A stretch of 64,000 nucleotides of DNA, from assembly GCA_032622095.1 (NCBI GenBank), contig CP136066.1, positions 149,699,559 to 149,763,558 of the forward strand, written 5' to 3'. The position numbers and the translations under genes were made by a program. Below the pieces are notes generated by a model that was given only the letters and a program-made list of their open reading frames with translations, ran no database searches and had not been told where the DNA came from. The stretch comes from Siphonodentalium dalli. Lineage: Eukaryota; Mollusca; Scaphopoda; Gadilida; Siphonodentaliidae. Shown here piece after piece: positions 11,199 to 22,500 of this stretch (position 1 is the stretch's first letter; every line of letters begins with the position of its first letter).

Positions 11199-14100
11199 AT
11201 GGCGGATCATACCGATGCTAATATGGATGCCGCGAAACAAATAATGGAATCCCACCAATTCAATTTTGATCTTCGGAATGAACAGAAAGATATAGTTAAT
11301 GCTGCTTTGGAAGGAAAGGATACTTTTGGTGTTCTGCCGACTGGGTTCGGAAAGAGTATCTGCTTCTATTTGCCGCCGCTGATCATGGATGTGGTATTTA
11401 TTATTTATATATATTCGTTTCTTCGTTGTGGATGGGTATCCACCTTGGAATTCCCAGCTGCAACCTTCCATATCCATAATTTCGGGGGACTATTAAAATA
11501 GTCACTGTCCGTCCGTCCGTGTGTACGTCCATCAGTCGGGAAATGGTTTCCCGGTGATAACTTTAGTTTCGGTTAATAGATCAAAAGAAAATTTCCCATC
11601 AAGATTTAACACACAGTATGTATGTGTGCGTGCGTCTGTGTGTATGTATGTATGTATGTGTGTATATGCGTGTATGTTTGTTTGTTTGTTTGTGTATGTT
11701 TGTTTGTGTATGTTTGTTTGTATATGTATATATCATACACACACATATATTTATTTTTTTTCGACACGAGCAGCATAGTTATTGTTAATTTTCAGATTGA
11801 TCCCTCCGTTCGACACATAGCCATTATAGTGTGTCCCTTGATATCCCTCATGAAGCACCAGACGATGAAGCTGACCTCGCATAACGTCAAGGCCAGATAT
11901 ATCGCTGCTGGCATGCCTAAAGATCACATACAAGGTATATTATATGGTCTGTTGTCAGTATATGAGTGGCGATACCAGGTTCAACCACTTAATTACTATA
12001 TAATTACTATATATAGATTCCTATCTATTTTGTGTTAAATTGTCAGAAAATATAGGTTTTACAAAATTATTAACAGAACATTTCCTATAAGTGAACAGCC
12101 CTTCAAGTGTTAGGAGATTCAAAAAAGAAAAGGGATAATATTAGCAGATGGGTTACAATTGGTAACTTGAGTTCATGTTGGGGTGGGGTATTCATCGCAA
12201 TTTCTATATGACGAAGTCTATGATGCATGTAGTATCTCAATTGTTTTAACAAGAAAATAGCAGAATAATATAATATATCCACCTCTTCAGTTTTGTATGA
12301 CCGTTAATTGACCGTTAATTTTCACGAATCTATTTATTTTACATTAATATACTTAGGCATATATATATAACACCTCTCACACAAATGCTTTTGTAGATGT
12401 CGAAAATGGGGACATATCCATACTTTTTATTTCCCCAGAAGTTATACAAGAGGAGAAGTGGAGACGGGTCCTTCTACAGAAATCTTACAGACAGCGAGTG
12501 TGTTTAATATGTATGGATGAGGCACATTGTTTATCTGTGTGGTAATTATTAATTTATAATGAAAGTTTAATCCTTTATCTTTTATCTCTCTGCATCGTAT
12601 TGACAATTAATACAGCGACGTTAATTAATTAATGCTCGGACAACTTTGTTCATAAAACAACAAGCCACGGTGAAGAACAGTAATTTGAAGAACACAAACT
12701 ACACTAAAAGTTAGTGCAACATTCATGTTCTATACCAAGCTCTACCAGCGTCGCTAAGCTCTCTCAAGTTATGGCAGCCGAAAACTGATTCTGGTAGATA
12801 TTGATTTTACATGCCAATTGTCGAGCATATACCTAATAAGGGATGTCCCACTTGGTCTGTTCTTATTAGCAATTATATTAAAATACTGTTATTTCCGTTG
12901 TTGATATACTTGTCGTTTTTCGTGGTATACACTGTTTTTGCTGTATGTGATGAACAATAAGTTATCCCCAATATTATGTTTCAAGTTTGTATTAATAAGT
13001 GAATATTCCGCGTGCAGGGGAGGCGACTTCCGACCTGTCTATCGGAGAGTTGGAACAATTAGAGCCTGGTTCAGAGCACCAGTAATGGCTCTGATGGCTA
13101 CCTGTGATGACAAGATGAAAGAAGAAATATATGAGATTTTGTGTCTGCGTGAGCCGGAGGTCGTAAGCGTGATATTGGTGGCCAACAGGTGTGTTGACAT
13201 ATAAACATCAAATATACTAGTTAACGATTAGGTTTTAAAGGGGTACTCTACGCCATTTTTTTATAAATTCCCGGCGGTGATTACAATGATCTAATATAGA
13301 TTACAATATATAGTTATAAGTTATAAGTAACTTGAGTCGACGATGTATTCTGATAATAGTTATTCTTAAAATCAAAGTTAATTATTTGATAATAAATTTA
13401 GTTTTGGCTGGAGTCATAAATGCACATGATCGTGCAAAGCATTATGTTGATAAGGGGTGTAAACTCAAGTCACCCATGCATGCACTGACTAGTGGTGACT
13501 ATACAATGACATAATGAGTATATGGGACTAGTATGCATTATAACATTTATTTGATTTATACATTTTCTTGAAAAATGTCCAAAAATATATAGACGACAAT
13601 TGGTATCCGGAACATTACTTCGTGCTCAACATAATTTCAAATAAGGGAAATCAGGTTACCTTCTTCTATAACTCATAGATTAAGAAACTAACAACAACAA
13701 CATTTGGATACAGTACCCCCTTAATACATTCACACACAAATGTCATTATTATGAAATATCATCCACCGATTCGTGGAATGCGAGATGTAATTTTGTTCTC
13801 GAATTTATTATATAGAATTGAGTTGGAAGACACAATATATAATTTATATATTCCTTTTATACAAAGAGTTCAGCGCATGTGTATATAGTCGATCTTCGCC
13901 ATACGTTAATGTGCTCTATATTTGTTATATTCAGGGAAAACATTTCCCTCCATTGTGAAGAGGTTCAACAGAGTTTAGAAAATGCCCAAGATGATCGTTT
14001 TCTGCAGGTACATCATTCATTGTGGTCTTCATGGAAAACATTATCAGAAACATCATACATTGACTAGTAGGGTACATGTGTATGTGCATGAGAAAACCAA

Positions 14101-15773
14101 ATGTAGATATGTACATGTGGAACAATGTAAGAACGTGCTAATCTATATAGATGGAGTCAAATTCACGAATTGGTCGTGGATATAAGCATCGATAATCAAT
14201 GAGATTAAATGTTATTCTTACGTAATATTATATATATACCGGCACATACTTGAATTCACTTGAATGAGGAAATTAATTTCGGTCGTAAATTTGCACGATT
14301 TCAATGTTGGCCCAACGTTATACGCACGCATATATTGTCAGTTATAAGAATCCGATAGTAACGTTTCGTCGTTAAATTTATTAAATTTAGTTCGATATAG
14401 GCCTATATATATTTTGTTCAACTCTGAAATTCATGTTTCCTTCGTTCTAAACAGGAACATCAACGTATGCAGTGAACTGTATTGTGTATTCATGGACCGG
14501 TTGGTCAAAGCGGGAGTGGTGTCAGATGGAAGCAATAGGATTGTGGACATGTTCCATAAGGGGTGTGAGGATCCGGACCAAGACCGGATTCTTGAGATGT
14601 TTTGCAGACCGGAGAGCACCATAAGATGTGTTTTTGCCACTGTGGCATTTGGCATGGGGATATCTATCCCCGATGTGCGTATTGTGGTTCACTGGGGGTG
14701 CCCCCCATATTGCTAATTATTGGCAGGAGGTAGGGAGAGCGGGACGTGATGGCGGTGCTGCCAATGCGGTATGTTTGGCTTACCCTCGCACATTGGTTGA
14801 TGCCACAGGGGTTTGTGTGTTATATTATATAGCATGTATGTCATCTTATCATTAACAGAAAACGAAACAATTCGCATATCTACACTTTTCATCTTGACAT
14901 AGGATGGAGCAACCAAGATTTTCAATTTGTTAAAACTGTATATGTATTCTGACAAATACATTATAAATATTTGCTCACTAAATAAAGCACATGGCGAAAT
15001 GAACGCTCAAACTGAATTCGTTCATCCATAATAATTTTAAAAAATAGGGCTATATATGTATCTATATTTATTATATGACTATCATTTTCTTTCCCAATAC
15101 CGCTATTGTATAGCTATCATTTCCTGACCATCGGATCAGCTACAGTTTGATCCGATGTCATACCACCCTTCTCTATCTCGCATATTGCGCATGTCCGTAA
15201 AAATGGTTTCTTTATTCTTGTTACTAATGGCCTACATGTGGTTTCATTTCATAATTAATTGTACTTTTTAAATGAAATATAATAAACATGTTATCGCTGC
15301 AATGAATTGATCTAAGCTTCGCATAACGTCTCGTTGAAGAGGTCAGCTTGGATATCAATGGATCAAACTCAACGCCTACGGATCGTTTGATTCAGCGATC
15401 TGACCTCTTCAGCTCGGCTTGATACTTCGCCCATATCATGGACGTAAATGAGATATACATATATACATCGCTGCCAAGATCAATTGACTGCAGCGATAAC
15501 ATGAGTGCATGTATATTATGCCTACTGTGGTAACATTGTAGGTCGTAGTGTCTTTCAATCGTATATTTTCAGGTGATGAAGAACATGAAATCTGCGAAGT
15601 GCATTCGTGAGAGGGTACTGGAAAACTTGTTGGGCAGATTGGCTTTAGATAGCGAGGCGTGTAAAACTATGGACTGTGATAAGTGCCAGTGCAGTAAATG
15701 CTGCTGCTGCACATTTTGTGCCAACCAATGTGCTTGTAGTGGACGGCGCTCACCGGAATCTTTATTCAAATAA
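11199..15773 (+). CDS. RecQ-type superfamily II DNA helicase of the Academ-like element (7 exons, two frameshifts)
   Basis: Exons 11199-11393, 11796-11934, 12397-12541, 13018-13188, 13935-14007, 14455-14810 and 15573-15773 give about 425 residues. ATP-dependent 3'-5' unwinding is the known family role; here it probably serves transposition. Visible motifs in order: LRNEQKDIV (motif 0), GVLPTGFGKS (Walker A), VCPLISLMKHQ (Ia), MDEAHCLSVWGGDFRP (II), ALMATCDDK (III), MPKMIVFCRNINVCSELY (IV), FATVAFGMGI (V), YWQEVGRAGRDG (VI). The last exon has IRERVLENLLG followed by a dense Cys cluster (CDKCQCSKCCCCTFC), resembling the RecQ zinc subdomain; no winged-helix or HRDC domain follows. Exon phases agree except for two shifts: in exon 5 before MPKM (about 13981) and in the C6 run at about 14700-14706. 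The spacing between motifs III and IV is shorter than usual, so some sequence may also be missing. Confidence 0.85.
11501..11760 (+). repeat. Microsatellite-rich tract in helicase intron 1
   Basis: Runs of GTCC, TGTA and TGTT tetranucleotides with TG/TA dinucleotides fill much of intron 1. Open frames across this tract are composed only of Cys/Val/Tyr-type repeats and are artefacts of the simple sequence. Confidence 0.8.
15287..15503. mobile_element. 217-bp foldback MITE in the last helicase intron
   Basis: CATGTTATCGCTGCA at 15287 is repeated inverted at the right end (TGCAGCGATAACATG, to 15503), followed inward by a second pairing (ATTGATCT with AGATCAAT). Inside is a further inverted pair, TGAAGAGGTCAG at 15335 and CTGACCTCTTCA ending at 15411. 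The whole element could fold into one long interrupted hairpin. It lies in the intron between helicase exons 6 and 7. Confidence 0.7.
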
Positions 15774-16452
15774 ATTGGTCCTTTCTGTTTAGGGTGTATT
15801 TATACCCCGCACACACAGGGGCAAACCCAAACGTGAAATGCTGTACAATTGAGGTGGCTATTACGTGTACATGTACATGCATGGAAATTAGCAAAGTCGT
15901 TCCTGAAAAATCGCAACAACAACAAAAAAACACCACTGTAAATACGACAAAACGTTGTGTTCTAACGTACAGTATAATGAAATGCCAACAAAATCGAACA
16001 ACCACGCCCATAGATATGGCTATTCATCTTTAAAAAACGACCTTTGATGTTAATATTCTATTCATAAATCACTTCAATTTAGTCTAGCTGATATTTATCG
16101 ATCTACACCGCTAACCACATTCAAACGGCAAAGCATCCAGTTCGCCGGAAAGTACATCATGCTTTTTCCGAGTAATCAATTTGCGTGGCCTAAGAGTGAC
16201 GTCATCATTATCGTCTGTGTTTGAAAATGGTGATATGTTTTCTGCTCCGGTATTAAATTAACAAATCTGTAATTCTGACAACTTTTATATCATAATCTAT
16301 GTTTGAACACAAAGAATACTATCTCCGCTACAGGTAAGACTCATGTATTTGTAGAAAATTTCAGATAGAATGGTATTTTGAAGGGGTTATATCGGTGGTC
16401 ACTGGTGTTGACCTGCTTCAAAATTTGTGCAATCTTGGTTTTCAGCTGTTTT
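15774..16452. other. Transposon 3' region after the helicase, no gene seen
   Basis: This is the part of the transposon between the helicase stop and the right terminal repeat. Short frames here have no recognisable content. The helicase 3' untranslated region presumably lies in its first part. Confidence 0.6.
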
Positions 16453-16535
16453 ATTAGACTAGAAGGAGTAATACAATCGTAAATGTCCAAATATTAAAAT
16501 ATGTATTAATCCGAATAGTCTAATTTGTTGGACTA
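16453..16535 (-). repeat. Right terminal inverted repeat of the Academ-like transposon
   Basis: It is the reverse complement of 3966-4049 with scattered mismatches. It ends CTAATTTGTTGGACTA at 16535, immediately followed by the second copy of the GGTTGACGAG duplication (16536-16545). Confidence 0.9.
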
Positions 16536-19500
16536 GGTTGACGAGGTAGTGGGGTCGAATAAAAGTTGGTATCGGCTCTTAAGGGCGCTTCCACATGTGT
16601 TATCGGTGGTTAAAGCAGGAACAAATTCTTTGAAAAACAGTTGACAGTAGGATTTCGTAATCAAAATCCTGACTAGATATAATTCTTCGCCCATTTACGC
16701 GAGGAATATGTTTTCACCCATCCATGCAGGTTATTGGCTTGATAGGAAATACATTAATAGTGGTTATGTTTTAGTATTTGATAATGGTGTACGATACTAC
16801 AAGAGGGTGTCTTTGCCCATGTCGATTTATTATTAGGGCAATACGTTTCTTAGTTGGAAAAGAAGCAAATAAGTTAGACGAATGTTTTCAACACATCCCC
16901 GTCGTAATAGCTTCATAGTGGACCTAAATATTCACATAGGTTGATATTGGACTTATTTGATTCTGAACTAAGCCCACAGTGTACTTATTCCGTTTAAGTG
17001 TACATTTGTAAAGTAGTGAGTTTTATTATTCTTGTTATTTTCCAGCTAAATAAGTGCAATGCGGCTTATTTCATATTGAAATAGTCCCACATCTGGCTGT
17101 TTTAATAACCAGCGTTTAGGCCCATATTGGCTTATTTCACATCTAAATAAAGCCAATGCGAACTTATTTCAGCCCTATGGAATAGGTTCAGTAGATATGA
17201 AGTTATTTCAGCGAGAACAGGCTGACATATGTACGCAATTTGGAAGGAGGTATAATATATGTTGACAAATACACGAACTATCGATATGCCGGTTTCATAT
17301 GCTCTGAAAAATACTTTCCACAGTTTAAAAAAGCCATATAAATTTTTTCGCACAGAACGTGAAATAAACGCTCTTTATTGCTACCATATCGGGGATATAC
17401 AGACACCGAACACTCTTTTTTGTTCCATTCCGCGCTCCCAAATGGCTGTTTTAAGTTTGGGAAGCAGATACCATTGGGTGTTTGTTAACATTTTGATTTC
17501 CTTCGAATAACTCCAGTTTGGATTGTCTCAACCAAAGTTTGTATATGTTCTCAGCCAAAATAATAAAGGCCAAGTTCGATTAGTTTCTGTTTAATAGATT
17601 CTGCATGTTATGTGGCCCATTTACGACTTGCACATTGCCTAAATTTGATATTTTGGTTGACGATCATTAACTCTGGTTTGTTTTATTTGACAGGAACTGA
17701 ATTCCTCTTGTTGACTACGGTATATACTGTTAATGTAAGCTTGTCGCTGTGCGCGATATCAGTTAAGCATAATATGCTTGGAGTTTGTCCTTTTAGTTTT
17801 TCTTTTCAAGCTAATTACCAATAGGTTGAACAAGTAAAATTTGGCAATTATTTGCTATGCCATGCGTGCCGACTGCGTGACTCTTCTCGACTAAATGGTA
17901 CTGAAAGAGACATATGACCATTTGGATGTCACACGCGTGGTGTCTCGATGCTACCTATAAAGCATGTGGGGGAGTAGCTCCGCCTTGTAAATCTTAGAGA
18001 TCCAACAACATAATGCTCGCTCATGGTTGACGAGGTAGTGGTGTCGAATAAAAGTTGGTATCGGCTCTTAAGAGCGCTTCCACATGTGTTATCTGTGGTT
18101 AAAGCAGGAACAAATTCTTTGAAAAACAGTTGACAGTAGGATTTCGTAATCAAAATCCTAACTAGATATAATTCTTCGCCCATTTACGCGAGGAATATGT
18201 TTTTCACCCATCCATGCAGGTTATTGGCTTGATAGGAAATACATTAATAGTGGTTATGTTTTAGTATTTGATAATGGTGTACGATACTACAAGAGGGTGT
18301 CTTTGCCCATGTCGATTTATTATTAGGGCAATACGTTTCTTAGTTGGAAAAGAAGCAAATAAGTTAGACGAATGTTTTCAACACATCCCCGTCGTAATAG
18401 CTTCATTGTGGACCAAAATATTCACATAGGTTGATATTGGACTTATTTGATTCTGAACTAAGCCCACAGTGTACTTATTCCGTTTAAGTGTACATTTGTA
18501 AAGTAGTGAGTTTTTTTATTCTTGTTATTTTCCATGCAGCTAAAATAAGTGCAATGCGGCTTATTTCATATTGAAATAGTCCCACATCTGGCTGTTTTAA
18601 TAACCAGCGTTTAGGCCCATATTGGGCTTATTTCACATCTAAATAAAGCCAATGCGAACTTATTTCAGCCCTATGGAATAGGTTCAGTAGATATGAAGTT
18701 ATTTCAGCGAGAACAGGCTGACATATGTACGCAATTTGGAAGGAGGTATAATATATGTTGACAAATACACGAACTATCGATATGCCGGTTTCATATGCTC
18801 TGAAAAATACTTTCCACAGTTTAAAAAAGCCATATAAATTTTTTCGCACAGAACGTGAAATAAACGCTCTTTATTGCTACCATATCGGGGATATACAGAC
18901 ACCGAACGCTCTTTTTTGTTCCATGCCGCGCTCGCAAATGGCTCTTTTAAGTTTGGGAAGCAGATACCATTTGGGTGTTTGTTAACATTTTGATTTCCTT
19001 CGAATAACTCCAGTTTGGATTGTCTCAACCAAAGTTTGTATATGTTCTCAGCCAAAATAATAAAGGCCAAGTTCGATTAGTTTCTGTTTAATAGATTCTG
19101 CATGTTATGTGGCCCATTTACGACTTGCACATTGCCTAAATTTGATATTTTGGTTGACGATCATTAACTCTGGTTTGTTTTATTTGACAGGAACTGAATT
19201 CCTCTTGTTGACTACGGTATATACTGTTAATGTAAGCTTGTCGCTGTGCGCGATATCAGTTAAGCATAATATGCTTGGAGTTTGTCCTTTTAGTTTTTCT
19301 TTTCAAGCTAATTACCAATAGGTTGAACAAGTAAAATTTGGCAATTATTTGCTATGCCATGCGTGCCGACTGCGTGACTCTTCTCGACTAAATGGTACTG
19401 AAAGAGACATATGACCATTTGGATGTCACACGCGTGGTGTCTCGATGCTACCTATAAAGCATGTGGGGGAGTAGCTCCGCCTTGTAAATCTTAGAGATCC

Positions 19501-22500
19501 AACAACATAATGCTCGCTCATGGTTGACGAGGTAGTGGTGTCGAATAAAAGTTGGTATCGGCTCTTAAGAGCGCTTCCACATGTGTTATCTGTGGTTAAA
19601 GCAGGAACAAATTCTTTGAAAAACAGTTGACAGTAGGATTTCGTAATCAAAATCCTAACTAGATATAATTCTTCGCCCATTTACGCGAGGAATATGTTTT
19701 TCACCCATCCATGCAGGTTATTGGCTTGATAGGAAATACATTAATAGTGGTTATGTTTTAGTATTTGATAATGGTGTACGATACTACAAGAGGGTGTCTT
19801 TGCCCATGTCGATTTATTATTAGGGCAATACGTTTCTTAGTTGGAAAAGAAGCAAATAAGTTAGACGAATGTTTTCAACACATCCCCGTCGTAATAGCTT
19901 CATTGTGGACCAAAATATTCACATAGGTTGATATTGGACTTATTTGATTCTGAACTAAGCCCACAGTGTACTTATTCCGTTTTAAGTGTAAATTTGTCAA
20001 GTCTGTGAGTTTTTTTATTCTTGTTATTTTCCATGCAGCTAAAATAAGTGCAATGCGGCTTATTTCATATTGAAATAGTCCCACATCTGGCTGTTTTAAT
20101 AACCAGCGTTTAGGCCCATATTGGGCTTATTTCACATCTAAATAAAGCCAATGCGAACTTATTTCAGCCCTATGGAATAGGTTCAGTAGATATGAAGTTA
20201 TTTCAGCGAGAACAGGCTGACATATGTACGCAATTTGGAAGGAGGTATAATATATGTTGACAAATACACGAACTATCGATATGCCGGTTTCATATGCTCT
20301 GAAAAATACTTTCCACAGTTTAAAAAAGCCATATAAATTTTTTCGCACAGAACGTGAAATAAACGCTCTTTATTGCTACCATATCGGGGATATACAGACA
20401 CCGAACGCTCTTTTTTGTTCCATGCCGCGCTCGCAAATGGCTCTTTTAAGTTTGGGAAGCAGATACCATTTGGGTGTTTGTTAACATTTTGATTTCCTTC
20501 GAATAACTCCAGTTTGGATTGTCTCAACCAAAGTTTGTATATGTTCTCAGCCAAAATAATAAAGGCCAAGTTCGATTAGTTTCTGTTTAATAGATTCTGC
20601 ATGTTATGTGGCCCATTTACGACTTGCACATTGCCTAAATTTGATATTTTGGTTGACGATCATTAACTCTGGTGTGTTTTATTTGACAGGAACTGAATTC
20701 CTCTTGTTGACTACGGTATATACTGTTAATGTAAGCTTGTCGCTGTGCGCGATATCAGTTAAGCATAATATGCTTGGAGTTTGTCCTTTTAGTTTTTCTT
20801 TTCAAGCTAATTACCAATAGGTTGAACAAGTAAAATTTGGCAATTATTTGCTATGCCATGCGTGCCGACTGCGTGACTCTTCTCGACTAAATGGTACTGA
20901 AAGAGACATATGACCATTTGGATGTCACACGCGTGGTGTCTCGATGCTACCTATAAAGCATGTGGGGGAGTAGCTCCGCCTTGTAAATCTTAGAGATCCA
21001 ACAACATAATGCTCGCTCATGGTTGACGAGGTAGTGGTGTCGAATAAAAGTTGGTATCGGCTCTTAAGAGCGCTTCCACATGTGTTATCTGTGGTTAAAG
21101 CAGGAACAAATTCTTTGAAAAACAGTTGACAGTAGGATTTCGTAATCAAAATCCTAACTAGATATAATTCTTCGCCCATTTACGCGAGGAATATGTTTTT
21201 CACCCATCCATGCAGGTTATTGGCTTGATAGGAAATACATTAATAGTGGTTATGTTTTAGTATTAGATAATGGTGTACGATACTACAAGAGGGTGTCTTT
21301 GCCCATGTCGATTTATTATTAGGGCAATACGTTTCTTAGTTGGAAAAGAAGCAAATAAGTTAGACGAATGTTTTCAACACATCCCCGTCGTAATAGCTTC
21401 ATTGTGGACCAAAATATTCACATAGGTTGATATTGGACTTATTTGATTCTGAACTAAGCCCACAGTGTACTTATTCCGTTTAAGTGTACATTTGTAAAGT
21501 AGTGAGTTTTTTTATTCTTGTTATTTTCCATGCAGCTAAAATAAGTGCAATGCGGCTTATTTCATATTGAAATAGTCCCACATCTGGCTGTTTTAATAAC
21601 CAGCGTTTAGGCCCATATCGGGCTTATTTCACATCTAAATAAAGCCAATGCGAACTTATTTCAGCCCTATGGAATAGGTTCAGTAGATATGAAGTTATTT
21701 CAGCGAGAACAGGCTGACATATGTACGCAATTTGGAAGGAGGTATAATATATGTTGACAAATACACGAACTATCGATATGCCGGTTTCATATGCTCTGAA
21801 AAATACTTTCCACAGTTTAAAAAAGCCATATAAATTTTTTCGCACAGAACGTGAAATAAACGCTCTTTATTGCTACCATATCGGGGATATACAGACACCG
21901 AACACTCTTTTTTGTTCCATTCCGCGCTCCCAAATGGCTGTTTTAAGTTTGGGAAGCAGATACCATTGGGTGTTTGTTAACATTTTGATTTCCTTCGAAT
22001 AACTCCAGTTTGGATTGTCTCAACCAAAGTTTGTATATGTTCTCAGCCAAAATAATAAAGGCCAAGTTCGATTAGTTTCTGTTTAATAGATTCTGCATGT
22101 TATGTGGCCCATTTACGACTTGCACATTGCCTAAATTTGATATTTTGGTTGACGATCATTAACTCTGGTTTGTTTTATTTGACAGGAACTGAATTCCTCT
22201 TGTTGACCGGTATATACTGTTAATGTAAGCTTGTCGCTGTGCGCGATATCAGTTAAGCATAATATGCTTGGAGTTTGTCCTATTAGTTTTTCTTTTCAAG
22301 CTAATTACCAATAGGTTGAACAAGTAAAATTTGGCAATTATTTGCTATGCCATGCGTGCCGACTGCGTGACTCTTCTCGACTAAATGGTACTGAAAGAGA
22401 CATATGACCATTTGGATGTCACACGCGTGGTGTCTCGATGCTACCTATAAAGCATGTGGGGGAGTAGCTCCGCCTTGTAAATCTTAGAGATCCAACAACA

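Larger units (their letters stand above)
3966..16535. mobile_element. 12.57-kb DNA transposon, Academ-like (AcademH type), encoding a DUF6589 protein and a RecQ-type helicase
   Basis: Both ends begin TAGTCCAACAAATTAGACT (read inward); the inverted repeats run for about 83 bp (3966-4049 and 16453-16535) with small mismatches, sharing TTTTAATATTTGGACATTTA further in. The element is flanked by GGTTGACGAG at 3956-3965 and 16536-16545, a 10-bp target-site duplication, and the surrounding satellite reads through once the element is removed. Inside are two divergent intron-containing genes, a DUF6589-family protein (minus) and a RecQ-like helicase (plus). From memory, Academ elements that encode a superfamily II helicase (AcademH) have duplications of about this length; that placement is inference. 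Stops and frameshifts in both genes suggest this copy cannot move by itself. Confidence 0.85.

Noticed and set aside
11521-12038. Cys/Val-rich frames overlapping helicase intron 1 as a small secreted protein.
   Set aside because: They are translations of TGTA/TGTT microsatellite; only the part from 11796 is real coding sequence, as helicase exon 2.
17240-17510. In each satellite monomer, GGAAGGAGG followed by TATAATATATG looks like a perfect ribosome-binding site ahead of a 76-83-codon frame.
   Set aside because: The surrounding DNA is eukaryotic with spliced genes, the frame has no recognisable domain, and overlapping frames recur on both strands simply because the monomer is repeated.
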